The notes: a model not told the origin generated them from the sequence alone. Counted from the first letter of the stretch, positions 36,010-44,218 are shown. The stretch is DNA of 64,000 bases from Nocardia bovistercoris (GCF_015674855.1 NZ_JADMLG010000003.1:499917-563916); one strand, 5' to 3'. Program-made: numbers and translations.

Positions 36010-36852
36010 CTACCCCTTGAACACCAGCAGCGGACTCAGACCCCAGATCGCCACCGTCAGAGCGAAGTTCATCACCACGATCGCCACCAGACTGGCCCGG
36101 ATGGCGCGACCGGAGGCCGCGCCGACGCCCGCCGGTCCACCGGAGGCGAAATAGCCGTAGTAGCAGTGGATCACGGTGACGACAGCGCAGAACAGCACCG
36201 CTTTGCACACCGAAGCGATCAGATCGTCCATGGTGAGGAATTGGGCGAAGTAGTGGTCGTAGGTGCCCGCGGGTTGTCGGTGCAGGACCTTCACGATCAC
36301 ACCGCCGGTCAGGAAGCTCACGACCAGCGCCATGAGATATCCGGGCAGCACCACGAGCATGCCGCCGATGAGCCTGGTGCCGACCACGAATGGAATCGCG
36401 CGCAGCCCCATCGCCTCGGTGGCGTCGATCTCGTCGGAGATGCGCATCGCGCCGATCTCGGCGGTCATCCGGCAGCCCGCCTGCGCCGCGAATCCGATGC
36501 CGGTGATGATCGGGGCGATCACGCGGATATTGCCGAACGAGCCGATGATTCCGCTCAGCGCGCCGAAGCCGAGCAGGTTCAACGCCATGAACGCCTCGAT
36601 GGCGACGACCGCGCCGACGGCGACGCCGAGGAAGAACATCAGGCTCACCACCCCGCCGTCCACGATCAACGAGCCACTGCCCCAAGCCATGTCGTTCATG
36701 GTCTGCAGCGTCTGGCGGCGGTAGTGGCGCACCGTCGTCGGCAGCAGGTAGAGGGTCTTGGCGACGAAGATCGTCACCTGGCCGATCTCTTCGCCGATGT
36801 CGAGGACGCCGCGACCGAGGGTGCGCAACGGGCGGGGTACGAGAGTTGCCAT
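36010..36852 (-). CDS. yrbEB: YrbEB: MlaE-type permease of the Mce transporter
   Basis: 280 residues with five to six membrane helices. The cytoplasmic coupling-helix motif RISDEIDATEAMGLRAIPFVVGTRL, at the middle of the protein, is the MlaE-family signature and contacts the ATPase. YrbEA and YrbEB form the permease of the lipid importer. The start lies 1 nt after the yrbEA stop. The ATPase (MceG/Mkl) is not in this window, as usual, being encoded elsewhere and shared. Confidence 0.93.
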   Translation of the reverse strand: MATLVPRPLRTLGRGVLDIGEEIGQVTIFVAKTLYLLPTTVRHYRRQTLQTMNDMAWGSGSLIVDGGVVSLMFFLGVAVGAVVAIEAFMALNLLGFGALSGIIGSFGNIRVIAPIITGIGFAAQAGCRMTAEIGAMRISDEIDATEAMGLRAIPFVVGTRLIGGMLVVLPGYLMALVVSFLTGGVIVKVLHRQPAGTYDHYFAQFLTMDDLIASVCKAVLFCAVVTVIHCYYGYFASGGPAGVGAASGRAIRASLVAIVVMNFALTVAIWGLSPLLVFKG

Positions 36853-36853
36853 A

Positions 36854-37738
36854 TTACGCCAATCGGGCCGGGAAGAACATCATCTGGAGCTGGCTGATGA
36901 GCAGATTCGACAGGAAGATGCAGAACACGCTCAGCACCACCGACGCGTTGACCGCGTTCGCCACGCCCTTGGGCCCGCCCTTGGCCTCCAGCCCGCGCAA
37001 GCTCGCGACGAACACCACGATGGTGGCGAAAACGAGCGCCTTCAGCACGGAGAACAGCAGATCGGTCGGTGTCGCGAAGGCGCCGAAGGACTGCCAGAAG
37101 CTGCCGGGCACAACGTCGTTCACGTTCGCCGAGATGATCAGCCCGGCGGCGACTCCCGCGGCGATGATGAGGACGCACAGCATCGGCGAGATCGCGATCA
37201 TGGCCAGGAAGCGCGGCATGACCAGGCGCTCGACCGGGTCGACGCCCATCACCCGCATGGCGTCGATCTCCTCGCGAATGGCGCGCGCGCCGAGATCGGA
37301 GGCGATCGCCGAGGCCGCGGCGCCGCTCATGAGCAGGCCCGCCGCCATCGGCGCGCCTTGGCCGACCACGCCGAGTCCGCTGGCCGCACCCGCCAGCGAA
37401 TTCGCGCCGACCTGATTCATGATGCCGCCGACCTGCACCGAGACCTCCGCCCCGATGGGCACCGCCATCAGCAGCGCGGGCAACGCGGTGACCTTGAGCA
37501 GCAACCACATCTGGTCGACCACCTCGGACACGGGCAACCGCAAACGCACCGAGTCGAGGACGGCGTAGCGCACGACCGCGGCAGCCAGACGCGCCGCGCG
37601 ACCGAGGGTGGCCAGTGACCGAACAGGGGCCTGCCGCAGATGCGCGCCGAATCGGCGCGCGGGTGAAGCAGCCCCGGGAGGCGGCTTGGATGGTTCCGCG
37701 TCGATCGAGGCGAGCGGACGGAGCAGGGTGGCGCTCAT
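36854..37738 (-). CDS. yrbEA: YrbEA: MlaE-type permease of the Mce transporter, first gene of the mce operon
   Basis: 294 residues from ATG 37738, with a longer cytoplasmic N-terminus than YrbEB (about 70 residues) and then five to six membrane helices. The family motif AIREEIDAMRVMGVDPVERLVMPR is intact. It starts the nine-gene operon yrbEA-yrbEB-mceA-F-mas on the minus strand. The 436-bp upstream region carries the candidate TetR operator at 38013-38028. Confidence 0.93.
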   Translation of the reverse strand: MSATLLRPLASIDAEPSKPPPGAASPARRFGAHLRQAPVRSLATLGRAARLAAAVVRYAVLDSVRLRLPVSEVVDQMWLLLKVTALPALLMAVPIGAEVSVQVGGIMNQVGANSLAGAASGLGVVGQGAPMAAGLLMSGAAASAIASDLGARAIREEIDAMRVMGVDPVERLVMPRFLAMIAISPMLCVLIIAAGVAAGLIISANVNDVVPGSFWQSFGAFATPTDLLFSVLKALVFATIVVFVASLRGLEAKGGPKGVANAVNASVVLSVFCIFLSNLLISQLQMMFFPARLA

Positions 37739-38174
37739 CGAATCCGGCTGCCTTCGTGCCGATTCCGCTGCGCGGATGGGTGTTTCATAGTTGTTCCCTG
37801 CCCTTGACGCTGGATCGGCGCAACCGATCGGCCTCCGAGCGCACCTGCCGATGCGCGAAGAATTTCGATCTTGGATTAGATAGTTATCGCTATGGGTAGC
37901 GACGACGTAGACTTTGCGCAGCTCCGACGGAAATCGCATCCCGCGCATATATTTGCTCTACAAGAGCAGTTTTCACGCGCAGATCGTGTTCTGGATCACT
38001 CTCTCAGCGTAGCATAAGTCGAGTTACACACAAGAGTAAAATAAACTCTGCATTAGAAAATCTGAGCACGGATACAGACCGAGTCATGCACACCGAACGC
38101 ACCGTGAGCAGGATGCGCGTGGTGGGATCGCCGTGCGATTTTCGAATGCGGAGCGTTGTCGACCTTCGTCGCAC
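37739..38174. promoter_or_regulatory. Upstream region of the mce operon with a candidate TetR site
   Basis: 436 bp without a gene and clearly more AT-rich than the neighbours. At 38013-38028 the sequence CATAAGTCGAGTTACA matches 13 of 16 positions of the perfect palindrome at 28662. Other symmetric elements are CGCTA-TGGG-TAGCG near 37890 and AGAGT...ACTCT at 38033-38049. The region must hold the mce promoter and the end of the SDR transcript. Confidence 0.5.
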
Positions 38175-39029
38175 TCAGTCGGGCGGGGCCGTGACGCCGA
38201 TCCTGGCATCGTAGGCGCCGCGCGCCTCGTGGTCGACGACGAGGAAAGTGCGGTCGGCGCCGATGAGATGGTTCAGCCGATCCCGCAGGCGGCGGCCGAG
38301 CAGGGGTTGCGTACGGGCGATCACGCCGACCGCGGCGGGCAGATAGAGGTCGGGTTTCCTGGCGACGACCGCCCCGACGATGGCCTCGGCGACTTGTTCG
38401 GGCTCCAGGTTGGCGATGAACTTGGTGCCCGTGGTTCCCGAGATCAGGTCGGTATTGGTGAAGGAGGGCAGCACGCAGGTGAAAGACACTCCGGTACCGG
38501 CGAATTCGACGCGTGCGGTCTCGGTCGCGGAGATGACGGCCGCCTTGCTCGCGGCGTAGATCAGTCCACCGGGCACCGGCGATTTACCCGCGATCGAGGC
38601 GACGTTCACGATATGACCGCTCCCGCGCGCGATCATGGCGGGCAGCACGGCGCGCATGCCGATGACCGCCCCCGCGACATTGATGTCCAGCGCGCGCTTG
38701 GACAGCGCGTTCGGCTCATCGAGGAACGGGCCGATCGGCATGATGCCCGCGTTGTTGATCAGGACGTCCACCGCGCCGAAACGGGATTCGGCCTGCCGTA
38801 GGAACGCGGCGAACGAGTCCTCGTCGGTGACGTCGAGCCGGACGGCTTCGACGTCACCGCCGAGTCGCGCGCCGGACGCCTTGACCTCGGCCTCATCGAT
38901 ATCGCCGAGGACCACGCGCGCACCGTACCGGTGCGACGCCGTGGCCGTGGCCAGTCCTATGCCGCGCGCCGCGCCGGTGACGGCGACGACCTTGCCGGAG
39001 AGCGTACGGGTGATTCGGGATTTGTTCAT
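38175..39029 (-). CDS. Short-chain dehydrogenase/reductase
   Basis: 284 residues. The Rossmann motif TGAARGIG (about 19-26), NNAG (about 91-94), a serine in NVASIAG and the YAASK catalytic pair are all present, so it should be an active NAD(P)-dependent alcohol or ketone oxidoreductase. The C-terminal part (LPAAVGVIARTQPLLGRRLRDRL) is of the type found in actinobacterial steroid/lipid SDRs. It is the last gene of the minus-strand operon from 40672; its start overlaps the stop of a 28-codon ORF (ATGA, 39026-39029). Confidence 0.88.
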   Translation of the reverse strand: MNKSRITRTLSGKVVAVTGAARGIGLATATASHRYGARVVLGDIDEAEVKASGARLGGDVEAVRLDVTDEDSFAAFLRQAESRFGAVDVLINNAGIMPIGPFLDEPNALSKRALDINVAGAVIGMRAVLPAMIARGSGHIVNVASIAGKSPVPGGLIYAASKAAVISATETARVEFAGTGVSFTCVLPSFTNTDLISGTTGTKFIANLEPEQVAEAIVGAVVARKPDLYLPAAVGVIARTQPLLGRRLRDRLNHLIGADRTFLVVDHEARGAYDARIGVTAPPD

Positions 39030-39112
39030 GACTGCCTGATTTCGTAGCGGGTCGCGACTTCCTCGCGCGCCCGGGCGGTTCGGTGGGTTCGGTGTTCGAT
39101 CGCGGCGTTCAT
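39026..39112 (-). CDS. 28-residue coupled micro-ORF
   Basis: An ATG at 39112 overlaps the stop of the Cox4-like gene (ATGA, 39109-39112) and its own stop overlaps the ATG of the SDR (ATGA, 39026-39029). The peptide is very basic and hydrophilic, with many R, E and H residues and no membrane helix. It may serve as a translational bridge rather than have a product with a function. The double overlap, the same device used throughout this region, is the evidence that it is translated. Confidence 0.4.
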   Translation of the reverse strand: MNAAIEHRTHRTARAREEVATRYEIRQS

Positions 39113-39366
39113 GCCGTGAGGACCAGGACGGAGAGCGCGGTCGGCACCGCGACGACGTAGATCTCGAAAACCACGCGCAGCGCCATCGGCGCGCCGCGAA
39201 TCTCCATGAAATGCAGGCCGATCAGCCTGACCTTGACGAAGGCGACGGCCAACAGCGCGATCGCGGACACCGCGCCCGCCCGGTGAGTCGCGCCCAATAC
39301 CCAGGACACGCAGGTCGCGGCGACCAGCACGGTCCACACCGCGGTCATTCGGGTCGATGTCGTCAC
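39109..39366 (-). CDS. Cytochrome c oxidase subunit IV-like small membrane protein
   Basis: 85 residues with three membrane helices. The segment AFVKVRLIGLHFMEIRGAP between helices 2 and 3 is diagnostic of the prokaryotic COX4 family (Cox_COX4_pro), where HFME is strongly kept. GTG 39366 has GAGGCGGA just upstream; an ATG at 39348 is an alternative. It pairs with the subunit III-like gene 8 nt upstream. Such pairs occur as accessory proteins of nitric oxide reductases or of alternative oxidases. No catalytic subunit is encoded nearby. Confidence 0.8.
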   Translation of the reverse strand: MTTSTRMTAVWTVLVAATCVSWVLGATHRAGAVSAIALLAVAFVKVRLIGLHFMEIRGAPMALRVVFEIYVVAVPTALSVLVLTA

Positions 39367-39374
39367 TGTCCGCC

Positions 39375-39959
39375 TCACTGCATCAGGTAGAAGAGCGGGA
39401 ACAGCACCACCCACAGCAGATCGACCATGTGCCAGAAGATGGCGCCGCTCTCGATGAGCACGCGCGTGCGTTCGGTCGGCCGCGGTTTCCTGCTCAGCCG
39501 CACGAGCCGGGCGAGTACGAGAACGCCGATCACGACGTGGGCGAGGTGAGTTCCGGTGAACATGAAGTAGTAGCCGAAGAAGCCGCCGCCCGAAGGGGTC
39601 ATCCCTGCCGAGAGCAGCCGCGCCCACTCGACGGCCTTGACGATCACGAATCCGACTCCGCACAGCAGCGCGGCCAGGAAAAGGCGCGGGGCGCGCCGGG
39701 CGTCGCCTGCCGCCACCGCGCGTACCACCAGCAGCGAGCTGGTGAGCAGCAGCAGCGTATTGATCGCTCCCGAGGTCGTGTCGAGCAGTTGCCTGCCGGC
39801 TTCGTACGCCTCGGGCGCGCGCGTGCGTTCGAAGACGAAGATCCCGAAGAACAGTGCGAAGACACACATATCGCCGAGGACGAAGACCCAGATTCCCTCC
39901 TCGCCCGGCAATCGCTTCGCGGGCTCGGCCCGCGCGACCCGTTCGCGAATCAGTGTCAT
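39375..39959 (-). CDS. Heme-copper oxidase subunit III / NorE-like protein
   Basis: 194 residues with five membrane helices. PGEEGIWVFVLGDMCVFALFF at the start, VKAVEWARLL in the middle and GYYFMFTGTHLAHVVIG with IFWHMVDLLWVVLFPLFYL at the end are the subunit III/NorE signature. NorE-like proteins assist nitric oxide reductase or cytochrome oxidase assembly or function. The start overlaps the stop of the upstream membrane protein (ATGA, 39956-39959). Its presence in a catabolic island without subunit I is unusual and the partner is unknown. Confidence 0.85.
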   Translation of the reverse strand: MTLIRERVARAEPAKRLPGEEGIWVFVLGDMCVFALFFGIFVFERTRAPEAYEAGRQLLDTTSGAINTLLLLTSSLLVVRAVAAGDARRAPRLFLAALLCGVGFVIVKAVEWARLLSAGMTPSGGGFFGYYFMFTGTHLAHVVIGVLVLARLVRLSRKPRPTERTRVLIESGAIFWHMVDLLWVVLFPLFYLMQ

Positions 39960-40672
39960 CGCGGCGCGAGCTCCGGTTCGGGCGCGAGCTCCGGCACGAC
40001 CTGATCATCCACCCGCAGCAGCAGATAGCACATGATCAGGAACCACGACCCGAAGACCACCGCGGGCATCCAGAAGGCGAGCACGCCGTTCCAGGCGAAC
40101 GCGCCGGATTTGAAGAAGACCGCGAATCCGCCGCCGCAGAACAGGAATGCCGTCCACAGGTTGTAATAGCCGACCCAGCGCGGCCACAGCGGTGTCGCGC
40201 GCCGGTCCCCCAGCACCGACAGCGCCAACGCGAGACATTGCAACAGCGCCGCGGGCAGATTCATGACGAACGGCAGCCAGGCCAGGTCGTTGAGCGCCTG
40301 GGTGATCTCCGGTGACCGTTCCGGCCGGTAGGAGGCGGCGGCGAACATGAAGACCGGCAGGATGATGGCCATGACCGCCAGCGCGGTGCCCACGATCATG
40401 GTGTAGGCCAACGGAGCGGCCCTGCCTTCGATGCTCTTGATCCGCACCGCCATGATCGCGCCGAACGGCGCCTGCAAGGTGGCGGCGAACATCATCAGCA
40501 CGATGCCGATGCGGCGCACGTCGGTGTGCGTGCTCCAGAAGTGCGCGACCTCGGCCGCGGAGTCGGCGGGCGATGGCGGCGGCAGCAGTCCGGTCAGGAC
40601 CACCCCGAGGAAGAACACGGCCACGAAAGCGGGGCCGCACCAGGCGCAGAGTCTGCGCACCCCTTGACTCAT
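39956..40672 (-). CDS. Multi-pass membrane protein of unknown function
   Basis: 238 residues with about six membrane helices, interrupted by the polar segment STHTDVRRIG and a central loop with YRPERSPEITQALNDL. ATG 40672 has GGAG 8 nt upstream. The last 20 residues are rich in acid and proline. I do not recognise a family with a known function. It is the first gene of the operon with the NorE-like, Cox4-like, micro-ORF and SDR genes. Confidence 0.7.
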   Translation of the reverse strand: MSQGVRRLCAWCGPAFVAVFFLGVVLTGLLPPPSPADSAAEVAHFWSTHTDVRRIGIVLMMFAATLQAPFGAIMAVRIKSIEGRAAPLAYTMIVGTALAVMAIILPVFMFAAASYRPERSPEITQALNDLAWLPFVMNLPAALLQCLALALSVLGDRRATPLWPRWVGYYNLWTAFLFCGGGFAVFFKSGAFAWNGVLAFWMPAVVFGSWFLIMCYLLLRVDDQVVPELAPEPELAPR

Positions 40673-40807
40673 CTCGAACTCCGTTCTCGGTCAGCGGTAT
40701 TCGCGGTTGCCGACAAGGTCGGAGCGGCCCGCGAGGATAGTGGTTGATTCGAAACAGATGCGCATCGCGGACCCGTCCCGCATGCTCGCCATGGGCGACC
40801 CGCCTAT

Positions 40808-40825
40808 ATTGACACATGCGTCATT
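40808..40825. promoter_or_regulatory. ATTGAC-N6-GTCATT operator-like site
   Basis: ATTGAC (40808-40813) and GTCATT (40820-40825) form an inverted repeat with a 6-bp spacer. It is followed by AGTGTC and TCACTT with the same spacing as at 42051, so about 35 bp are shared between the two places. It lies 135 bp upstream of the membrane-protein gene starting at 40672. The TetR at 43252 is the likely binder. Confidence 0.55.
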
Positions 40826-40857
40826 TAGTGTCCAGGGTCACTTTCATGAGGGCTGTC

Positions 40858-41841
40858 TCACCCCGGCAACATGTAACTCGGCATATCGGCGATGCAGCGT
40901 CCGGCAACGCCGAACCAGTTGAACGGCAGGTGGTAGAGCATCAGCAGAGCCGCCGCACTGAACCCAACGACCGACAACAGTCGCACCGGCTCATGCAGGC
41001 GACGCGGCCACCGTCGATATCCGAATTCCACACACGAGACGCCGTCGGCACTCTCCAGCGCGGAGAGTCGGACATAGGTGAACGCCACTCCCAGCGCGGC
41101 CGTGCACAGGCTCTCGTAGAGCGGGAACTGGTACTGCGACCCGTCGAACAGCGTCAACGCGGCGGTGGTCTGCGCGTAGCCGTACGCCTGGGTGACCCTG
41201 ATGATGGTGTTCTCCAGCAGGAAACCGCCGGTGAACTCCATGGCGAAAACGATCGAGTACGCGCTGACATCGCTGATGGCGGGATACCGGCGACGCAGCG
41301 ACCGCACGGTGGCACAGCCGACGATCGCCGCGCCGGTGCAGAAGTAGATGTACATCGGAATACCCCAGGCGAGGCCCTCGGCGTAGCGGGTGGACGCCGC
41401 CGGGTCGTGAAAGGGCAGGAAGGCCGTCCACACGCCGCGGTTCACCGAATGGGCGTTCCAAGCGAACAGATAGTGGTGGATGTTCAGGAAGCCGTCGGCC
41501 ACCACCCCGAACAACCCGCCGATGACGAACTTCCCGTCCAGCGACAGCCTGCCGTCGCGACGCCACGGCACGAGCACACAGCGCCAAACGAAGCCCGTCA
41601 GCACCGCGAGACTGGCGACTTCGAGTGCACGCAGGGCGAATTCGCGCCACACCGGATACTCGTCCGGTCCGAGGATCGGCGCAGGTTCGAACTGCTCCCC
41701 CGACAGCACCCAGCGCAGGATCGCCTGCGTCGCCAGCACCACCCATACCGCGCCGACCACCGCCCACACGGTCGCCGCGCCGCGTCGCGAGGCAGGGGCG
41801 GCCACCGCGGGGCCCGCCGAGTGCTTCTCTCGCACAACCAT
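40858..41841 (-). CDS. AveC-like multi-pass membrane protein
   Basis: 327 residues with about seven membrane helices. The pattern FLNIHHYLFAWNAHSVNRGVW, then LLENTIIRVTQAYGYA and QFPLYESL resembles the actinobacterial family annotated as spirocyclase AveC. AveC itself acts in avermectin spiroketal formation, but the many relatives in Nocardia and Mycobacterium have no assigned reaction and often lie near mce, P450 and steroid genes. A separate gene at 42201 encodes a protein with the same spacing of E-x4-I and FP-x-Y motifs. Confidence 0.6.
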   Translation of the reverse strand: MVVREKHSAGPAVAAPASRRGAATVWAVVGAVWVVLATQAILRWVLSGEQFEPAPILGPDEYPVWREFALRALEVASLAVLTGFVWRCVLVPWRRDGRLSLDGKFVIGGLFGVVADGFLNIHHYLFAWNAHSVNRGVWTAFLPFHDPAASTRYAEGLAWGIPMYIYFCTGAAIVGCATVRSLRRRYPAISDVSAYSIVFAMEFTGGFLLENTIIRVTQAYGYAQTTAALTLFDGSQYQFPLYESLCTAALGVAFTYVRLSALESADGVSCVEFGYRRWPRRLHEPVRLLSVVGFSAAALLMLYHLPFNWFGVAGRCIADMPSYMLPG

Positions 41842-42050
41842 GATCGAACTCCTTGATATTCGGTTCACCCGCGCGCCGAGGGCGCAGGGCTCGCGCGGGC
41901 GGACCGGGAACGAGATCTTCCCCGCGGCAGCGGTTTCCGGCTCATCCATACGGCGGCTTCGCTACCGCGTCCGCACCATTTTTTATTCTAAAATAGAGTC
42001 GATGTCGTAGGCGACCCCGATTCGGCGCCGCGACCGACCATCGCCACAAT

Positions 42051-42068
42051 ATTGACACATAGGTCAAT
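42051..42068. promoter_or_regulatory. Perfect ATTGAC-N6-GTCAAT operator in an AT-rich divergent promoter
   Basis: 6-bp arms flank ACATAG. TTGACA (42052-42057) can also serve as a -35 element, with TAGCAT (42076-42081) as -10, 18 bp apart, for the plus-strand gene at 42201; a repressor bound here would block it. The 359-bp gap between the divergent genes also has TCTA-AAA-TAGA near 41987-41997. Confidence 0.6.
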
Positions 42069-42200
42069 AAGTGTCTAGCATCACTTCGTCGGGTACTCAC
42101 CCGCATCCCCCTCACCCCCGCCGCACGCCTCGTGCTCGCGCGGCGGATCACCGCCCGGCGCGAAGCGAATCGGGTCGCTGTTCCGGGAAAGGAAATCGAG

Positions 42201-43193
42201 ATGAACGAACCGGGCTACACGCCATCGCCGGGATACGGCGAGCTACTACCGCATCCGTCACCGATCGTCGCCAGCGACTTCTCCGCGTGGTTCTTCCTGT
42301 TCTGGGCGGGTCTGCTGGTCGTCGTGTTGGCATTGCCCTGGGCGATCAGGCGCCTCGTCCAGTTCCGCGACACCCTGCCCATCCTGATGCTCGGCGCGGG
42401 TCTCGGCACCTCGCTCGGTGAGCCGATGCTCGACCTCGTCGGGCACCTGCGCTGGTCGGAGAACTTGCTCGGCCCGGCCTTCGTCAACTTCGGCATACCG
42501 GTACCGGTCTTGATCCCGCCCTGCTACATGCTGTTCATGGGCTTGGAGGCCTACTGGATCTGGATGATCATCCAGCGCGGCATCGACGTCAAACGATTCT
42601 TCCTGATGTTCGCCGCGGTGGGCATCAGCGACGCCGTCATGGAACATCCCGGCGTCATCATGGGCGTGTACGAGTACTACGGCACGCAGCCGCTCGAGTT
42701 CTACAAGTTCCCGTTCTACTGGTCGTTCACCAACGGAGTCGCGATCTGCACCATCGCGGTCCTCGTCCACTACGTGTGGCCGCTGGTCAAGGACAACGGC
42801 AGGCAGCAACTGTGGATCATCCCGCTGGGGATCATCGGCACCACCATGGGCGAATTCGGCTCGGGCTTCCCGGTCTTCCTCGCCATCAACGCCGATATCC
42901 CGACCTGGCTGCAGTGGGCCATCGGATGCCTGACGGTCCCGCTGTCGCTGCTGTGGATCCGGGTGCTCGCGGAACTGGTCGCCACGGAGAAGTCGGTCGA
43001 ATGGACGTTCTGGGGCCTGTTCAAGTCTCGATTCATGACGCCGAAACGGCGCGAGCAATACATCCGCGGCATCGGCTGGGACGAGACCTACGAGCCGAAG
43101 CTGCCGACCTGGCCGCTCAACAACTGGCGCTCGACATCCTCGGCCGCACCGCCCGCGCTACCCGAACCGGAACGGGTACCCGCCGACGCGTAA
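42201..43193 (+). CDS. Second AveC-like multi-pass membrane protein
   Basis: 330 residues with about seven membrane helices and a proline-rich cytoplasmic end. ATG 42201 follows GGAAAGGAA. Conserved-looking polar positions within the membrane region are GTSLGEPMLDLVGHLRW, SDAVMEHPGVIMGVYEYYG and KFPFYWSFTNGV; the last two align by spacing with the LLENTIIRVTQAYGYA and QFPLY segments of the gene at 40858. No catalytic function is assigned. It is flanked by a TetR gene whose product probably represses it. Confidence 0.55.
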   Translation: MNEPGYTPSPGYGELLPHPSPIVASDFSAWFFLFWAGLLVVVLALPWAIRRLVQFRDTLPILMLGAGLGTSLGEPMLDLVGHLRWSENLLGPAFVNFGIPVPVLIPPCYMLFMGLEAYWIWMIIQRGIDVKRFFLMFAAVGISDAVMEHPGVIMGVYEYYGTQPLEFYKFPFYWSFTNGVAICTIAVLVHYVWPLVKDNGRQQLWIIPLGIIGTTMGEFGSGFPVFLAINADIPTWLQWAIGCLTVPLSLLWIRVLAELVATEKSVEWTFWGLFKSRFMTPKRREQYIRGIGWDETYEPKLPTWPLNNWRSTSSAAPPALPEPERVPADA

Positions 43194-43215
43194 CCCTCCG
43201 CCCTCGGCACACACG

Positions 43216-43243
43216 CGCCCGCCCCGGCTCGACGGGGCGGGCG
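43216..43243. terminator. Bidirectional hairpin terminator
   Basis: An 11-bp perfect GC stem (43216-43226 with 43233-43243) and a 6-nt loop GCTCGA lie between the convergent ends of the AveC-like gene (43193) and the TetR gene (43252). Confidence 0.7.
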
Positions 43244-43251
43244 TAGTTTCG

Positions 43252-43884
43252 TCACCACAGGCTGCCCTCCAACAGCCGTACGAACTGATCCACCACCGAT
43301 TCGAGCTGGTCGTGCGTACCGACGAAACCCGCGTACATACTCATCCCCCACATCACCGCGATCAGCATCTCGGTGATCGCCACGACGTCGATATCCGGGC
43401 GGACGGCGCCGCACTCGACGGCGTCTTCCAGCGAATCCTTGATGAAGGTCCGCACGTCGTCGAGCTGATCCCGCGATCTCGCGTCGAACTCGGGATTGCG
43501 GAACGAGTCGAACAGCGACGAGGCGATGAAGCGCGCGTAGGTGCGATCCGCCGAATCGATCTGCACCGCCGTACGCAGGAACGCCGACATGCGGTCCACC
43601 AGCGTCGGCTGGGATGCCGCATCGGTGATGCCCACCGCGATCACACTGTCGCGCGTCGCCTGGAACAACATCCGGTACAGCTCTTCCTTGCTGTGGAAGT
43701 GGTGATTGACGTTGGTGCGACTCACCCCGGCTCGCGCCGCGATGTCCTTGAAAGTCGCTCCGTCGTAGCCGACTTCACTGAAAATCTCACGCGCCGCGTG
43801 CAGTATGCGATCCCGGGTGTCGGCGCCGTCCGAACCCGCAGGACGCCCTCGCCCCCTGCGGTGACCCGCTGCCACCTCGGCCAC
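43252..43884 (-). CDS. TetR-family regulator with ATTGAC-N6-GTCA target sites
   Basis: 210 residues if it starts at GTG 43884, which has GGAGAG at a 9-nt spacing; a longer form from GTG 43947 has no ribosome site. A basic leader (RRGRGRP) precedes the helix-turn-helix YDGATFKDIAARAGVSRTNVNHHFHSKEELYRML. The C-terminal domain is typical of ligand-responsive repressors. The inverted repeat at 43981-43998 just upstream, repeated at 42051 and 40808, suggests that it controls itself, the AveC-like genes and the cox-like/SDR operon. Confidence 0.85.
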   Translation of the reverse strand: MAEVAAGHRRGRGRPAGSDGADTRDRILHAAREIFSEVGYDGATFKDIAARAGVSRTNVNHHFHSKEELYRMLFQATRDSVIAVGITDAASQPTLVDRMSAFLRTAVQIDSADRTYARFIASSLFDSFRNPEFDARSRDQLDDVRTFIKDSLEDAVECGAVRPDIDVVAITEMLIAVMWGMSMYAGFVGTHDQLESVVDQFVRLLEGSLW

Positions 43885-43980
43885 AATCGCCACCTCTCCT
43901 CGACCGGCCCGCACGTACTTGTCGGTCCCGACCTCCGCGGTGGCCACACCCGACCGGTTCAGGACTTCCCGACCAGTCTA

Positions 43981-43998
43981 ATTGACAGCACTGTCAGC
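43981..43998. promoter_or_regulatory. ATTGAC-N6-GTCAGC site upstream of the TetR gene
   Basis: TGACAG and CTGTCA (43983-43988, 43991-43996) are perfectly symmetric; within them lies the same ATTGAC-N6-GTCA core as at 40808 and 42051. It lies 97 bp upstream of the chosen TetR start and fits autoregulation. Confidence 0.6.
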
Positions 43999-44202
43999 AT
44001 CGGACCCGCCCCGACGTCGACGGGCGCCTGCATCCATGAAAGTTCCTCTCGATGACAAGATTTCGCGCGAAACCGCCGACGAGGACCATCGGCAACCGCG
44101 TCCCGCTGGACGGCCGCGATCCGCCGTTCGAGTTCCTCGACGATACCGAAGCGCGGGGACACCCGCCGCGCGGCGGGATCGCCTGCGGGAGGCTCCTTGT
44201 TA

Positions 44203-44218
44203 TTTAATCTAGCTTAAA
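44203..44218. promoter_or_regulatory. AT-rich TTTAATCTA-type operator before the acyl-CoA dehydrogenase
   Basis: TTTAATCTAGCTTAAA is a palindrome with one mismatched pair. It lies 45 bp upstream of the start at 44263, close to where the promoter should be. The first nine bases recur exactly at 48373. Probably a TetR binding site. Confidence 0.6.

Noticed and set aside
37739..38174. Possible small gene or RNA in the mce upstream region
   Set aside because: No coding frame with typical codon use and no recognisable structured RNA; it reads as promoter sequence.
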